Assembly: GCA_004154925.1 (NCBI GenBank)
Contig: QJNS01000008.1
Span: 496,001 to 560,000 of the forward strand
Reading direction: 5' to 3'
From: Monosporascus cannonballus
Taxonomy: Eukaryota; Ascomycota; Sordariomycetes; Xylariales
DNA length: 64,000 nt
Below are positions 36,038 to 49,330 of this stretch, piece after piece. The notes below the pieces were generated by a model. The model did no database searches. It was not told where the DNA came from and worked only from the letters and a program-made list of their open reading frames with translations. Positions within the stretch are counted from its first letter, which is position 1, and the number at the start of each line of letters is the position of its first letter. A program made the position numbers and the translations under genes.

Positions 36038-36739
36038 ACGCGGTTATTTAGTTTAAGCCCGTTATAACGAAATATGTTATTTTGCTAGTCAGAAAATAAA
36101 GCCCGGAAATAATGCGAATTTATAACGATTGCGAATAATTCGAATAGGTATTACTGAAGGTTTTCAAAATAATAAACGAAAAAATAAAAGCCGAAATATA
36201 TATCGAATAATTATAATAAAAGAAATTAACATCCAATTACGGTAATACGTTAATTTAATTAACTTTTAAGCTAAATTAAAGATAAAAAATGTTAATAATT
36301 GCATTTTTCGATGATTTAAAAAAATATAAAAAACAATTTAAATTTAATCGGCTTAACTATTTATCGAATTATATCGTTATGGAAATTAAAATTAACAACC
36401 GATAATACTCCTAGCGCATTAAAGGTACAAAACGAGAAAATAATAATAAATCCCGACATACGGCCAATACTAGCGCTTTTCGACACGGTAATATTTTTTA
36501 CGGCACGGAATCGGAATCCATAAAACTAGGGGCTACTTATAAAAAGGACTAAAGCCAGATCAAATGCTTTAATTGTAACAAAATAGAGCACAAAACAATA
36601 TGGTGCAAAGGATTTAAAAAAACCCCCGTTAGGACAATTAAAAGCCCGGACTCCAAAAAGAATCCCAAAAAACTAGAAAAAAGAAGGCAAATTTATAAAC
36701 ATAATTCGGCCTAAGTACGTATTAAGCCCCTAATGGCGA

Positions 36740-39700
36740 AAAATCTAATAAGGAATACGTGAAATTAAAATTTTAACTTAGCAAATATTGCGAACATACT
36801 AAGAAAAATTATAAATACAATTATGTAAATATTGAGATTAAACTGAAAAAATCTGTTCCGGAATTTCTAATCGATGCGGCAAAATACATGCTATATATTA
36901 TCAACGACGAAAATATCCAGATTCCGCAAAATCAAAATAATATATATACGGAATAATTACCTGCATGTATTGTAAAGGATTTAACTTTCCAAATCGATTC
37001 GGAAATAATGAAAACGATAAATGATAATCTCGATATTTTCGATCCATAGCCTTAAAAAATGCTTATTAATTGGCCGCAATAAAACGCTAACCTAAAAAAA
37101 GTAATATTTGCAAAAAAAAACAACCATTTTTATTATTACGAATAATATAATTACCAAACGGAAAAAAAATTAATCGAATATATAATAGAGAAATATTATT
37201 AAAGAATTATTACAAATTTATATTTTTAATTAGCATTTATTATAAACCTTAACGAAAAAAAGGTTATTAAAAAGGAAATACGTTAATGTATCAACAAATT
37301 TTTAAATAATAATTAAATATAATGTATAATACTATATAATCGAAATTATAAAACATAATGTACTTAATAAAGATTTATAACAAAACCAAAAATAATTAAT
37401 ATAACTTAAAAAACACTACGCCAATAATAACTACAAATACAGCAACTTAACGCGTTATATACAGAAGCATAAATAAAGCTCGATAAACTCGAAAAGGAAT
37501 TAAAAAAAAAAGGTTACCTATAAAAAAGCGGCAGAAAACGAAACCTAGCAAAATTAAAAAGAATTTCCAAAAAGGCTTTAAACGCAATAATAGGAGCCGT
37601 TAATAACTTTATCATTTTGGATATACAAATTGGAACGTACTGGTATACCGTAATTATGGATTGCGAAATTTAAAGCGGAAATTATATTGTACCAAATATG
37701 GTTAATAGGTCTAAATGATTATAGAAATACAAATTAAAATCTTATTTAACGACAAATACCAAAGATTAGGAATTTGCTTACGATAACGGGAAAATTATAG
37801 GCAAAAATAATTATTTCGAAAATTTTATCCAAAAACCATACCAAATAATTAATTTCGATATGGTTCTATTTAGGAATTACGATATGATCTTAAGATTATT
37901 ATAGATATGTTAATACAAAATCTTAATTAATAAAAGAACTGGCTAGGTAAGGGTTATCTTATATTCTATTAACGAATAAAGGAATTTAAGATTTTAATAT
38001 TTAATCGAAAATGGCGACGAATGCAGGTATAAAAATACGATAGAAACCTTATTATCTAAAAAGATAAAAACATGAAAAAAACCGGGATTAAAAAAAACGT
38101 ATTATTATCATTATTAAAGCGAAACTAAAATAACTAAATAACGATCTAAAATAATAATCCTAAAAGTTAGAAAAGTTAATTAATATGCTACCATAATATT
38201 ACCAATATAAGCAGCTTTTGAAAAAGAAGCTTGATACGAAATTACTAAAATACAGCGAATAATTTTATAAAATCATCCTCAAAAAAGTATTTTCGACGAG
38301 GTTTTGCCTTATTTATAACTGTAACGGAAATAAATTGCGCGTTTTTAGAAAGTATCTAAAAAATCGATTACAAAAGGGATAAATTTGATCTTCGAAATTA
38401 CTAGCAAAATATCCAATATTTTTCCTAACATAAAAAGGAGAAAATTGCGATTTATGGTTAATTATCGACAACTAAACAACATTATCGTCAAAGATCGAAT
38501 ACCATTTCCCCTAATTACGAAAATAAAGGACCGACTTTATGGAACTAGATAGTTTATAATATTCGATTTTAAAGATAAATATAACCTTATCAAAATTAAA
38601 AAAGGTTACGAATAAAAGAAACAGCTTTTAAAACGAAATATGGACTATTTAAGGACTTGATTATACTAATAGAACTTAACAACGCATTAATAACCTATCA
38701 ATAAATAATTAATTATATATTATGAGAATACCTTAATATTTTGGTCGTTTATTACCTTAATAATATTCTTATTTTTTCGAAAATCGAAAAAGCATATATA
38801 AAATAAATTTATAAAATTTTTTAAGTTTAATAAAAGGTAAAACTATTTATTAACGCAGAAAAAAGTTAATTTTACGTATAGGAAATAAAATATCTAGGAT
38901 ACATTATTATTCCAGGATATATTAGAAAAAGTCCTAAAAAGATCGCTGGAATTATAAAATAAAAGACGTTAATTACGGTTAAGAAAATACAGGCATTTTT
39001 TGAATTCGCTAATTATTATCGAAACTTTATCCGAAACTTTAGCAGAATAATTATATCCTAAACCAATTTTACGAAAAAAGAAAAAAAATTAAATAAACGC
39101 TCGAAATAGAAAAAGGCGTTTTAAAATATTAAAAGTGCAATTATTAACGAGTTAGTATTAATTATATTCGATTTAAACCGTTCCGTTAAACTAAAAATCG
39201 ATATTTCGGATTACGCATTAAGTATAATAATTGGATAACAAAATAATTAAGACAAATTATACCTTATTATATTCTTTATATATAAGCTAAAAAAGCCGAA
39301 CTTAATTACGATATTCCATATAAGGAATTTATGGCCATTATTATAGCCTTTCGAAAATTCAGATATTTCTCAAATGGAAATTTATAGGGATTATCAAAAT
39401 CTCACTCAATTTATCATGATTAAGCAATTTATAGGATAATAATTCCGTTACGGGGAAAAATTAGCGATTTTCGATTTCGTTATTATTTACCAAAAACGCT
39501 TAAAACATAGCAAAGCAAATATTTTAAATAAGCAATTAATTTGCGAAAACATATTAGTTAAAATTAGTTATATAATTTTTGATATTACTTTAAAAGAAAA
39601 TTTACGCACGTAATAAATTACTATAATTCGAGTAATACATTTTGATATATATCAGAAAATTTAGCACTATAATAACGATTTTTTTAAAAAACTAAAAAGC

Positions 39701-41010
39701 AGGACAAAATACAAATTTTAAAAAAATATTAAAAGGACTTAAAACGAAATATTTACAAATATTAGTTATATAAATATTTAAAGACTTACAAAACCTTAAA
39801 ACGGTTTTAACGTATATATTGTTTTTATGGAATAGGTTTAATAATACAAAAAAATATATAATAATACGATATCTACGTTAAAATAAAGTTCGACGATATA
39901 AGCTATACCAAAAATTATAATTATTACCAATCGTAAAACAACCATGGTATTTAATTATATTCGACTTTATTACCAAATTCTTCTAATTAAGATTTGCCGT
40001 TATAGAAATATATTACGATAATATTTTTGTAATCGTCGATCGATTTATAAAATTCTTTTATTTTTTTATTATATTTTAAGGATATAAATGCCGAACAAAT
40101 AGCACATGTTCTTTTTAAATATATTTATAATATATATGGATTATGAATAAAAAGTGTTTCAAATAAAGGGTTCATATTTATATCTAAGTTTTAATAAAAC
40201 CTTATAACATAAATCGCCTTAAATTATAAATTATCTGGCGTATTTAAGTTTTAAAAAAATAAATGAATAATACGAAATAATTAAATTTTAAAACTTATTT
40301 ACGATATTATGTCAAGTATAAACAAAACATTTAGGTTAAGAAATTATTTATTACTTCATTAATTTATAATATTAATTATTACAAAAATATTAAATGAATA
40401 TTTGGGAACGTAAATTTTATTTCACAAATTTATAAAAAATTATATAACGACGGTTTAATTAATATTAAAATAGGTTTTGTGTTGTAATTCTTACGAAAGT
40501 TATATTAAAATATAAGACCAGAATTAAAATTGATCCGTAACAAAATAAGCAAATATTATAATTAAAAATACTTAAAAGGATTAACTTTCGAAAAGAAGGA
40601 AATAATTTTCTTCGTTACTAAAAATATTCCAATAAAATAACCTAATAAAATATTCGATTTTAAATATATCGGTCCATATAAAATCGCGAAGAAAATCTTA
40701 GAAAATAATTATAAATTAAAAGTTCTACGTAAGATTAAATTCTATTTAGCTTTCTTTATTTTATAGTTCGAATTAATAATAAATATAATAAAATATATAC
40801 GGCATAAAACGATATAAAAATAAAAAACAAATAAGCATATAAGATAAAGAAAATTTTCGATATACGGAAATAAAACGGATTTACCCAGTATTTAATTAAA
40901 TAAAAAAAGTACTCAAATTTCGAAAATATCTGTGAATTTGCTAAAAACCTTATTGGCGCCTAACGGCTATTAAAGAATTTTTACCGATAACGATAGCCGT
41001 ATCTTAATTA
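36740..41010 (+). pseudogene. pol: Element C pol with chromodomain, RIP-inactivated
   Basis: Linker 'FLIDAAKYMLYIINDENI' near 36856-36910. Protease: 'INFDMVLFRNYDMILRLL' near 37850-37905. RT: 'VVYYLNNILIFSKIEK' with YLNN at 38753-38764 (consensus YLDD). RNase H: 'KEFMAIIIAFRKFRYF' near 39325-39370. Integrase: 'IIFDFITKF' near 39965-39990. The C-terminal chromodomain reads 'NGFTQYLIK' and 'KKYSNFENICEFAKNL' near 40870-40955, which marks the family as a chromovirus. The frame ends close to 41000, overlapping the end of the convergent antisense ORF. Confidence 0.85.
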
Positions 41011-41547
41011 ATAATCGACCAGTTGGTAGCCGGGATATCGGGCCGGTCGGCCGCGGCCTGCGTTAACGTAATAGCCGTAATAATGACTTCTAACTATTCC
41101 TATTTCTTTTTAAGGCGCTTAAATTCCTCTATAACTTCCGTACCCTAAATATCTCGACGAAATATTTCGATATTACGGTTACGAAAAAACTTTTTCTATT
41201 TTTGCAAATAGCTTAAACGGTTTAATAATTTATTTAAATGTTCTTAAATTTTCAGCAATTTCTCTTTAGTAATACGTTTTTTTAGTTCCAAGCGGTCCTT
41301 TTTTGCAATAAATTTATTATATTCAAATTTGAAAATGTTAAACAGGTTATAAAGGCCTCCGTACTTAATATAGCGTACATATTTTCCCGAGCTGTAATAA
41401 ATTTTGCAAATCTTTTTTTTTTCAAATTTACAACGCGAATAGAAAAAGTTCGACGATATGGTAAAACCAAAACGACTAATACGTTTCGAAAAAAACTAAA
41501 GCGTTAATGCGTTTACGAAAGCGACGTTTTTTAATACGACTCGACAT
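40950..41547 (-). pseudogene. Antisense ORF of element C (tail type 1)
   Basis: A frame of about 200 codons on the strand opposite to pol. ATG at 41545-41547 begins 'MSSRIKKRRFRKRIN'. The middle lies in a second frame (open 41282-41470, 'RFAKFITARENMYAILS'). A coiled-coil-like part follows ('LELKKRITKEKLLKI', 'LNRLSYLQK'), then 'DIPATNWSIIN', 'IVIGKNSL' and the stop after Arg-Arg-Gln at 40950. The few stops sit mostly where Gln is expected. F matches it in protein sequence despite DNA divergence (LEL..KI.EK; RYLRK). Frame changes lie near an A-run (~41415) and ~41320. Function unknown; a nucleic-acid-binding or Gag-like helper is only a guess. It starts 89 bp from the 3' LTR, so that LTR could drive it in antisense. 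Confidence 0.6.
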
Positions 41548-41635
41548 AATAAGTATAAAAAATGATTATTTACCAAAAACCAACAAATATATAATTTGAT
41601 TTTTAAGAATAAAGATTTTGAAAAAGAGGAGATCG

Positions 41636-42050
41636 TATTATAACCTAACGATCTTAGCCCTTTACGAACGGTCGAAACCTTAAAGGAAATACCCTCGATC
41701 TAAGCCAAAAAATCACATAACTAACCTAATAGGCTTAAACGTTATTATTAATTTAAAGATCTTAAGCTAGTTAAGTTACGAAAAGGTTAAAAAAGCTTAA
41801 AAGATTTTAACTAACTCAACATTTTTAAACCAGTTAAAGATTCCTTAAGCCAGAATAAGGATATATACGTTTATTATTTCCATAGTTTAGTTAGCACCAG
41901 CGTGCAATTACAATTCGTTACCAAGACGCCCTTGGTATTACGAGACATAACACGCTACTATATCAATTGCTCAGTCTTCCACGATATTCCTGCCAACATA
42001 AACTCGTACGACTAAGGTTTAGTAGTTCGTTAAACCGCCTAGCCGTCACA
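41636..42050 (+). repeat. 3' LTR of element C
   Basis: 415 bp, TATTATAACC (RIPped TGTTATGACC) to AGCCGTCACA. The inner U3 is RIPped; the outer 150 bp (from about 41890) are nearly intact. Preceded by the polypurine tract GAAAAAGAGGAGATCG. Confidence 0.93.
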
Positions 42051-42055
42051 GATAA

Positions 42056-42620
42056 CGGTTTAATTAACGCCAAAATAATCTTAATGTTAAAACAACTTAA
42101 ATAATTATATCAAGAAATAAAAACAGAATTAAAATTCGTGCGAATTTAAATAAGCAAGTATTATAACAAAAAACAATTAAAAGGACCCACCTTCAACAAC
42201 AGAGAAATAATTTACCTTATTACTAAAAATATTTAAACAAAACAATTAATAAAACCCTCGATTTCGAATATGTTGATCTCTATAAAATTGCTAAGAAAAT
42301 TTCAGAAAACAATTATTAATTAGAACTTTTATTACATGTTAAATTCTATCTAATTTTTTATATTTCTTTATTCGAATTAACAGCGGATATAATCAAAGTA
42401 TATACAGCATAAAACGAGATGAAAACGAAAGACAAATAGGTATATAAAATAGAAGAAATATTTAATATAAGAAAAAAAGTGACTTACTTAATACTTAATT
42501 AAAAAAAGTATTCGGATTTCGAAAACATCTAAGAACTCGCCAAGAATTTTATTAGCGCCTAATGTCTACTAAAAAATTTTCACCGATAGCGATAAGCGCG
42601 TTCTAATTAATAATTAACTA
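42056..42620 (+). pseudogene. pol: Element D integrase end and chromodomain
   Basis: Continuation of 26352-27085 after excision of C: the reading passes from '...KKYA' into 'GLINAKIIL'-type residues exactly as in uninterrupted copies (compare 40450). The chromodomain remnant reads 'KIEEIFNIRKKVTYLILN' and 'KKYSDFENI.ELAKNF' near 42435-42550. Heavily RIPped. Confidence 0.75.
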
Positions 42621-43363
42621 ATTAATAACCGAAATATCGTGCCAGTCGGCCGCAACCTATGCTAACATAATAACTATAACGGCAGCCTTTAGCTATTCCT
42701 ATTTCTAATGTTTCTATGCCTTTAATTCGTTTAATAACCGAAGTTTACATTATACTATAGTAATACTTTTCGAACGAACTAACGTCTTTTGCTTACACAA
42801 ACGAATAAAACGAAAAAAAAACTTTATTTATCTCTTCCTAATAATAACGTTAAGCCTTAAAACAAAGCCATTAAAATTTTAGCAATCGTTCTTTAACAAA
42901 CGCTTTCTTACGTTCCAAATATTAATATTTTCGACGAATATGTAAAAGGCTTCACCTCAGCGGTCTGCAATCAGTCGCCAATAAGAGTTTATTTTCTAGC
43001 TAAAGGGAAAAAAAGAGAAGATGAAAATACAGTTATATATGTTCGTATATAACGCGTTGCGCTAATGCTGCTTGGTACCGGCGTTTGTCCAGTGCTTTAT
43101 AATAAGGCTCCATATAGCCCCATCACAGAATATTTTGCAAAAAGAAAGGCAGTACGCCGGTACCATTACAAAACCCACCCTAATTAATATACTCCTTACA
43201 ACTTAAAACATTTTCCATTATTTCACACCTGATACTTTTCGAAAAACAATAAAAATAAGACATAACGTCGTATCCGAATTCGTCGAAGGTTTTTATGAAA
43301 TTAACGCAATAAGCAAGAGAAAAAAGAGAAACACGACAAATCTTAGAAGTGCGAAACGATATA
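42551..43363 (-). pseudogene. Antisense ORF of element D (tail type 2), split by a solo LTR
   Basis: Same position and strand as the C, E, F and G antisense frames. Start codon now ATA (43361-43363, RIPped ATG). The N-terminal part is unbroken for 60 codons and includes 'DEFGYDVMSYFYCFSKSI', close to E ('NEFKYEIISYFYYFSKYI') and G. A 187-bp solo LTR interrupts it (42941-43127). It resumes with 'VKERLLKF', then 'LLNELKA', 'DISVIN' and 'IAIGENFL' before the terminal stop. Without the solo LTR and duplication it is about 620 bp, the same as E (619) and G (617). The second half requires a frame change in a T-run near 42820. Protein function unknown. Confidence 0.6.
42941..43127. repeat. 187-bp solo LTR inside D's 3' tail
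   Basis: TGTAAAAGGC ... CCCATCACA, flanked by GAATA (42936-42940 and 43128-43132). Absent from the same place in E and G. Unmutated. A TATATATG/GTATATAA pair lies centrally. Parent element not in the window. Confidence 0.8.
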
Positions 43364-43452
43364 TTTGAGGAACGAAAAAAGAAAAAAGAGTCTTAAAGGC
43401 AACATTTTGCAAAAAGGAGATCGTAATACGACTCGACAAATTACGGCCTCGA

Positions 43453-43829
43453 TGTTACGATCTAACAAGCTTCGGCCTCAAGAAACGGTCAAACAAAGAT
43501 CACACGGACCACCCCATAAATTATGTAACGGTAATCACTGCCAAGCCAGTGATCAGAAGTAATTAAAGATAATTACAAACAATTATAATTATTACTAGCC
43601 GTATAATTATAAGTAATCCAGCCAAAAAAAAGAAAAATATATATGCTTATAATTTTTAGAATTTAAATAACTTTAGTTTGCAATAATAATTCGTTGCCCA
43701 AAATACCCTTAAGATTACGAATTATAATACGATTATTATATTTATTATTAAGATTTTCACGATATTTTTATTAATATAAACCTATACGATTAAGGTTTAA
43801 TATTTGGTTAAACTCTTTAATTTATTATA
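43453..43829 (+). repeat. 5' LTR of element E
   Basis: 377 bp, TGTTACGATC to TTTATTATA. U3 type 1. The first ~110 bp keep CpA/TpG (for example AATCACTGCCAAGCCAGTGA), the remainder is RIPped. Confidence 0.92.
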
Positions 43830-43886
43830 CGTTATAAGCTTTTTTTTAATAATACTGTTAAACTTTAAATAATATCGATTAACGTT

Positions 43887-45050
43887 ATTTTTACCAGCAA
43901 GTAACCCAAATAACCTATTTACCAGGTCTTTAATTACCCGGATATTAAAATGGAATCCGAGGAGAAAAAAGAAAAACCTCGTTTTTCTTACGAAAAAGTT
44001 TTTCGACGGCTTAATACTATAAATAAACGCATTTTTCAGCTTGAGAAAAATAATAATAATCTTATAACGTTTTTATAAGCCGCTTATAAGAAACTTAAAA
44101 GAAAAATGAAAAACTTCCGAAACCGGGAAATCTTTTCGAATAAGCCAAATTATTTAGCTAAATTTGATTAAGAAATCAGAAAAAATTTTTAAACGTTTTA
44201 AACCAGAACTTTTCGACGGAATTTTCATTAAATTATATTTTTTGTTAACTTAATACCGAATATACTTTATATATTTTCCCATTTAATTAATTACGTTTAT
44301 TATACGAATAAAATTCGTAATAAAACGATTTACCAGAAATACGGTTATTGAATTCGAACTCGTTATAAGAAACTACATTACTTTATTAATCGAAAAACAA
44401 AACTCAAAAGTAATACGAATTTATAGCGATTATAAATAATTCAAATTAGTATTAACGAAAATTTTCGGAATAGTAAAGAGAAAAATAAAAGCTGAAATAT
44501 AAATTTAGCAGTCATTATAAAGGAATAATATTTAGTTATAGTAATACGTTAATGTAATTTGTTATAAACCTGTATTAAGGATAAAAAATATTAATAATTA
44601 AGTTCTTCGACTGCTTCAAAAAGAAATACAAAAAAGATTTTTAAATTCGATCGGCCTAATTATTTATTAGATTATATCGTTAGGGCGGTTAAAATTAACA
44701 ACCGATAATACGTATAGCGTATTTAAGGTATTAAAGGAAAAAAATAATAGCAAACTCCGATATATAGTTAATAATAGCGCTTTTCAATGTAATAACATTT
44801 TTTATAACACGGAATTAGGATTTGTGAAATTAAAAGTTATTAATAAGAAACTTTAAATTTAAATCAAATGCTATAACTCGAATAAAATAGGATATAAGAT
44901 ATTATAATGTAAAATACTCAAGAAATTCCGTTACAATAATTGAAAGCATATATTTAAAAAATAATTCCGAAAAATTAAAACTCAGAAAGAAATTTATTAT
45001 TATAATTTAATCTAAATACATATTAAATTCTTTGTAGCGAAAAGTCTAAT
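43887..45050 (+). pseudogene. gag: Element E gag (type I), RIP-inactivated
   Basis: Homologous to B and C gag. The position of the start codon is ATT at 43887-43889, so the ATG itself is lost. It continues 'FTSK' and, after two stops, 'PDIKMESEEKKEKPRFSY' and 'RRLNTINKRIFQLEKNN'. The zinc knuckle near 44865-44910 reads 'IKCYNSNKIGYKIL'. Inactivated by many stops. Confidence 0.8.
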
Positions 45051-45099
45051 AAGAAATGCGAAAAACTGAAAGATTAGCTTTATAAATATTACAAACATA

Positions 45100-48000
45100 A
45101 CAAAAAGCATTATAAGAATAATTATGCAAATACCAGATTTAAACAGAAAAAATTTGCCCAAAAACCCTTAATCGATATGGCAAAATATATGCCATATATT
45201 GTCAACGACGAGAATATCCCGATTACGAAAAATGAAAATAATACATTTACGAACAAATTACTCGTATATATTATAAAGGATTTAGTTTTCCAAATTATAT
45301 CAAAGATAATAAAAACGATAAGTAATAATGTCGATATTTTCGAACCATAACCTTAAAAAATATTTAACAATTAACCAAAACAGAAAGTTAACCCGAAAGA
45401 AATAATGCCCGTAAAAAAGCCCTTTTCTTATTATAGATAATATAATTACTAAACGGAAAAAAATTAATCCAGCATATAATAAAAAAACACTACCAGAAAG
45501 TTATTACGCATTTCCATTTTCAGTTAATATTTATTATAAACCCTTATAAAAAAGTTACAAAGTAAGAAATACTGTAATTTATAGGAGATCTTTAGAACGA
45601 TAATTAGGACGACGTATAATGGAATATAATCTTCAATATAAAAAAACAATTTATTCGATAAGGAAAACAATTGCAGCAAAATTAAGAATAATTAATAAAG
45701 TTCGAAGAAATAATACGCTGGCAATAACAACAAATATAACAACTTAACGCGTTAAACAAAAAACTATAAGTAAAATTTAATATATTTTAATAAAAATTAA
45801 AAAAAGGTTACTTATAAAAAAGCCGCAAAATAATAAAACCTAAAAAAATTAAAAGGAATTTCCGAAAAGGATTTTAAACACGATAATAAAAATATTAATA
45901 ACTTTATTACTTTGAATATATAAATTAAAACGTATTAATGTATTATAATAATAAATTACGAAACTGTGGACGGGATTTATATTATATTAAATATAATTAA
46001 TAAATTTAAATTATTATAGAAATATAAATTAAAATTTTATATAACGACAAATGCCGAAAGTTCAGAATTCGTTTACAATAACTATAAGATTGTATACGAA
46101 ATTAATTATTTCGAGATTTTCATTTAAGGAGAATACCGGATAATTAATTTCAATATTATTTTATTTAGAAATTATGATATGATCTTAAGATTATTATAAA
46201 TACGTTCATACGGAATTTTAATTAATGGAAAGATTAAATAAATAAAATTTACATTATATTTTATTAACCGATAAAAAAAATAAAATCTTAAAATTCGATC
46301 GATAATAACGACGAATATAAACATAAGAATACGGCAAAAATCTTATTACTTCTAAAGATAAAATATAAGAAAAACTGGCATTAAAAAAGAATATAACATA
46401 TCGTTATTACTATTAAAACGAAATTAAAGTAATTAAATAATGATCTAAAATAAAAATAATAACTTTAAAAATTAAAGAATTAAACTGCATATTACTATAA
46501 TATTATAGATATAAGCAGTTCTTTAAGAAGAACTTTAATATAAAGTTATTAAAATATAGGAAATAAAATTATAAAAGAATTTTTGAAAAAGCATTTCGGA
46601 CGAAATTTTACCTTATTTATAATTTTAACGGAAACGAATTACGTATTGTTAAGAAATACTTGGAAAATTAGTTACAAAAAAGGTAACTTCAATTTTCGAT
46701 ATTATTTATAGGATATCCGATATATTTCATACGTAAAGAAAATAGAAAATTACGACTTATGGTTAATTATTAATAATTAAATGATATGTATATTAAAAAT
46801 TAAATATTGTTATTTTTAATTACGGATATAAAAAACCGATTTTAAGGAACTAAATAATTTATAATATTCGATCTTAAAAATAAATATAACTTTACTAAAT
46901 TTAAATAAAAATACGAATAAAAAACAACCTTTAAAACGAAATACGGATTATTTAAGTATTTGATTATACTAATAGGATTTACAAACGTATCAATAACTTT
47001 TTAATGGATAATAAATTATGTATTATAAAAAAACTTCGATATTTTCGTTATTTGCTATCTTAACAGTATTTTCATTTTTTTCAAAAACAGAAGAAATATA
47101 CGCAAAATACCTTTATAAGGTTTTTCAAATTTTACAAAACGTAAGGGTATTTATTAATACGGAAAAAAATTAATAGTACAAATAGGAAATAAAATATCTA
47201 AAATACATTATTACCCCAAAATATATTAAAATAAACCCCAAAAAAACGGTTGCAATTATAATATAACAGACGTTAACGATAATCAAAAAGGTATTAGTAT
47301 TTTTCGAATTCCCCAATTATTACAGAAAATTTATGCGAAATTTTAACAAAATAATTATACCCTTAATAAATGTTACGAAAAAAATAAAAAAGTTGAAATA
47401 AACGTCCGAAACGGAAAAGGCATTTTAGAATATTAAAAGTATAATTATTAATAAGTTAATATTAATTATGTACGATTTAACCCGCCTCGTTAAATTAAAA
47501 ACCGATATTTCGGATTATATATTAAACGTAATAATGAAATAAGAAAATAATTAAGGCAAATTATATTTTATTATATTTTTGGGTATATATTAAAAGGAAC
47601 CGAAGTTAATTGTGGTATTCCAAACAAGTAATTTATAATTATTATTATAGCGTTTCGAAAATTTAAACATTTTTTAAAAGGTAATTTATACCAAATTATA
47701 ATTTATATAAATTATTAAACTTTTACCCGATTTATTACAACCAGAAAACTTATAAAACGCTAACTTCGTTAGGTAAAAGAATTGGCGAATTTCGACTTGG
47801 TTATTATATATAAAAAGGGTTTAAAAATAACAAAATAAATACCTTAAATAAACGACCAAACTTCGAAAAGAAATTAATTAAAATTTGCTATATAATTTTC
47901 GATATTATTATAAAAAGATGTATATACTTACGACAAAATACGATAATTCGGGAAATACTTTTCGATATATATTAGAATATCCAATAATATAATAATAATT

Positions 48001-49330
48001 TCCTAAAAAACCAAAAAAAACAAATAAAATAGAAGTTTTAAAAAGAAATCAGAAATATTCAATACAAAAAATATATAAACATTAGATATACGGATATCCA
48101 AAAATTTATAAAACCTTAAAACAACTTTAGCGCACATTTTTTTTTTCTTAAAATGAAAATAACGGTACAAAAAATCATATAATAATACAATATTTATGTA
48201 AAAATAAAAATACGACGATATAGCCTATACGGAAAATTATAACTATTATTAATTGCAAAATAACCATAATACTTAATTATATTCGACTTTATTATTAAAT
48301 GTTTTATATTAAAAGTTTTAATTATAAAAATATATTACGATAATAATTTCGTAATCGACGATCGATTTACGAACTATTTGTACTTTTTATTATATTACGA
48401 GAATATAACTAGCAAATAAATAATATATAATTTTTTTCAGATATATTTTTAATGTATATAAATTATTTATAAAATATATTTTCAATAAAGGATTAATATT
48501 TGTATTTAAGTTTTAATAACATTTAATAATATAGATTGGCTTAAAATATACGTTATTTAACGTATTTAAATGTTAAACGGATAAATAAATAAAACAAATA
48601 AACCACATTTTAAATATTTATTTACAATATTAGATTAATTATAAATAAAATAATTCGGTTACGAAATTCTTAATGGTATAATTAACTTATAATATTAATT
48701 ATTACGATAATATTAATATAATATTTGCAAACGAAGATTTTCGTTTTATTTTAAATATTTATAATAAAGTATATAACAACTATTTAATTAATATTAAAAT
48801 AATCCTTACGTTCAGATAATTACGATAATTATATTAAAAAATAAAATTAAAATTAAAATTAGTACGAAATTAAATATATAAATATTATAATTAGAAAAAC
48901 TTAAAAAGATTGATTTTTAAAAAAGGAAAAATAATTATTTTCGTTATAAAAGATATTTAATTAAAATAACTTAATAAACCATTCGATTTTAGATATATCG
49001 GTTTATATAAATTTATTAAATAAATTTTAGAAAATAATTATTAAACAAGGCTTTTACTAAAAGTTAAACTCTATTTAAATTTTTACGATTTTTTATTCGA
49101 ATTAATAACGGATATAATTAAAATATATATGATATAAAACGATACGGAAATAAAAAACGAATAAATATAAGAAATAAAAAAGATCTTCGATATATAAAAA
49201 TAAAACAGATTTACCTAATACCTGATTAAATGGAAAAAATACCCAGCTTCCGAAAACATCTGGGAATTTGTTAAGAACCTTATTGGCGTTGAACGCCTGT
49301 TAAAAAGTTTTTACCAGTAATAACAAACGC
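45100..49330 (+). pseudogene. pol: Element E pol with chromodomain, RIP-inactivated
   Basis: Protease near 46000-46220. RT box 'FVICYLNSIFIFFK' near 47045-47090 (consensus CYLDDILIFSK). RNase H 'AFRKF' region near 47640-47680. Integrase core 'FDFIIKCF' near 48280-48310 and the downstream HPQTDG region too decayed to read. The chromodomain is the best preserved in the window: 'YLIKWKKYPASENIWEF' and 'VKNLIGVERLLKSFYQ', 49220-49320, without a stop. Confidence 0.83.

Larger units (their letters stand above)
28076..36720 (+). pseudogene. gag: Element C gag (type I), split by Gyp3, RIP-inactivated
   Basis: ATG at 28076-28078 starts 'MFTSKQPEQPIYHVLNNPD'. The first part runs to 28531. After removal of Gyp3 and one copy of ACGCG the reading resumes at 36043. 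A typical Gag C-terminus follows: 'EIKINNRQYS' near 36380-36410 (family: IDNRLYER) and a complete zinc knuckle 'CFNCNKIEHKTIWC' (C-x2-C-x4-H-x4-C) near 36565-36606. This is the only one in the family here that keeps all four metal ligands. Scattered stops at former Gln/Trp codons make it a pseudogene. Confidence 0.85.
27086..42050 (+). mobile_element. Element C: full-length chromovirus-family copy, interrupted by Gyp3 and smaller insertions
   Basis: Target duplication GATAA at 27081-27085 and 42051-42055. The 5' LTR is 27086-27893 (417 bp once the solo LTR is removed), the 3' LTR 41636-42050 (415 bp). Order: LTR, gag, protease, RT, RNase H, integrase, chromodomain, antisense ORF, polypurine tract (GAAAAAGAGGAGATCG), LTR. 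Without its insertions it is about 6.9 kb, the same size as E. It interrupts D's integrase. Confidence 0.92.
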
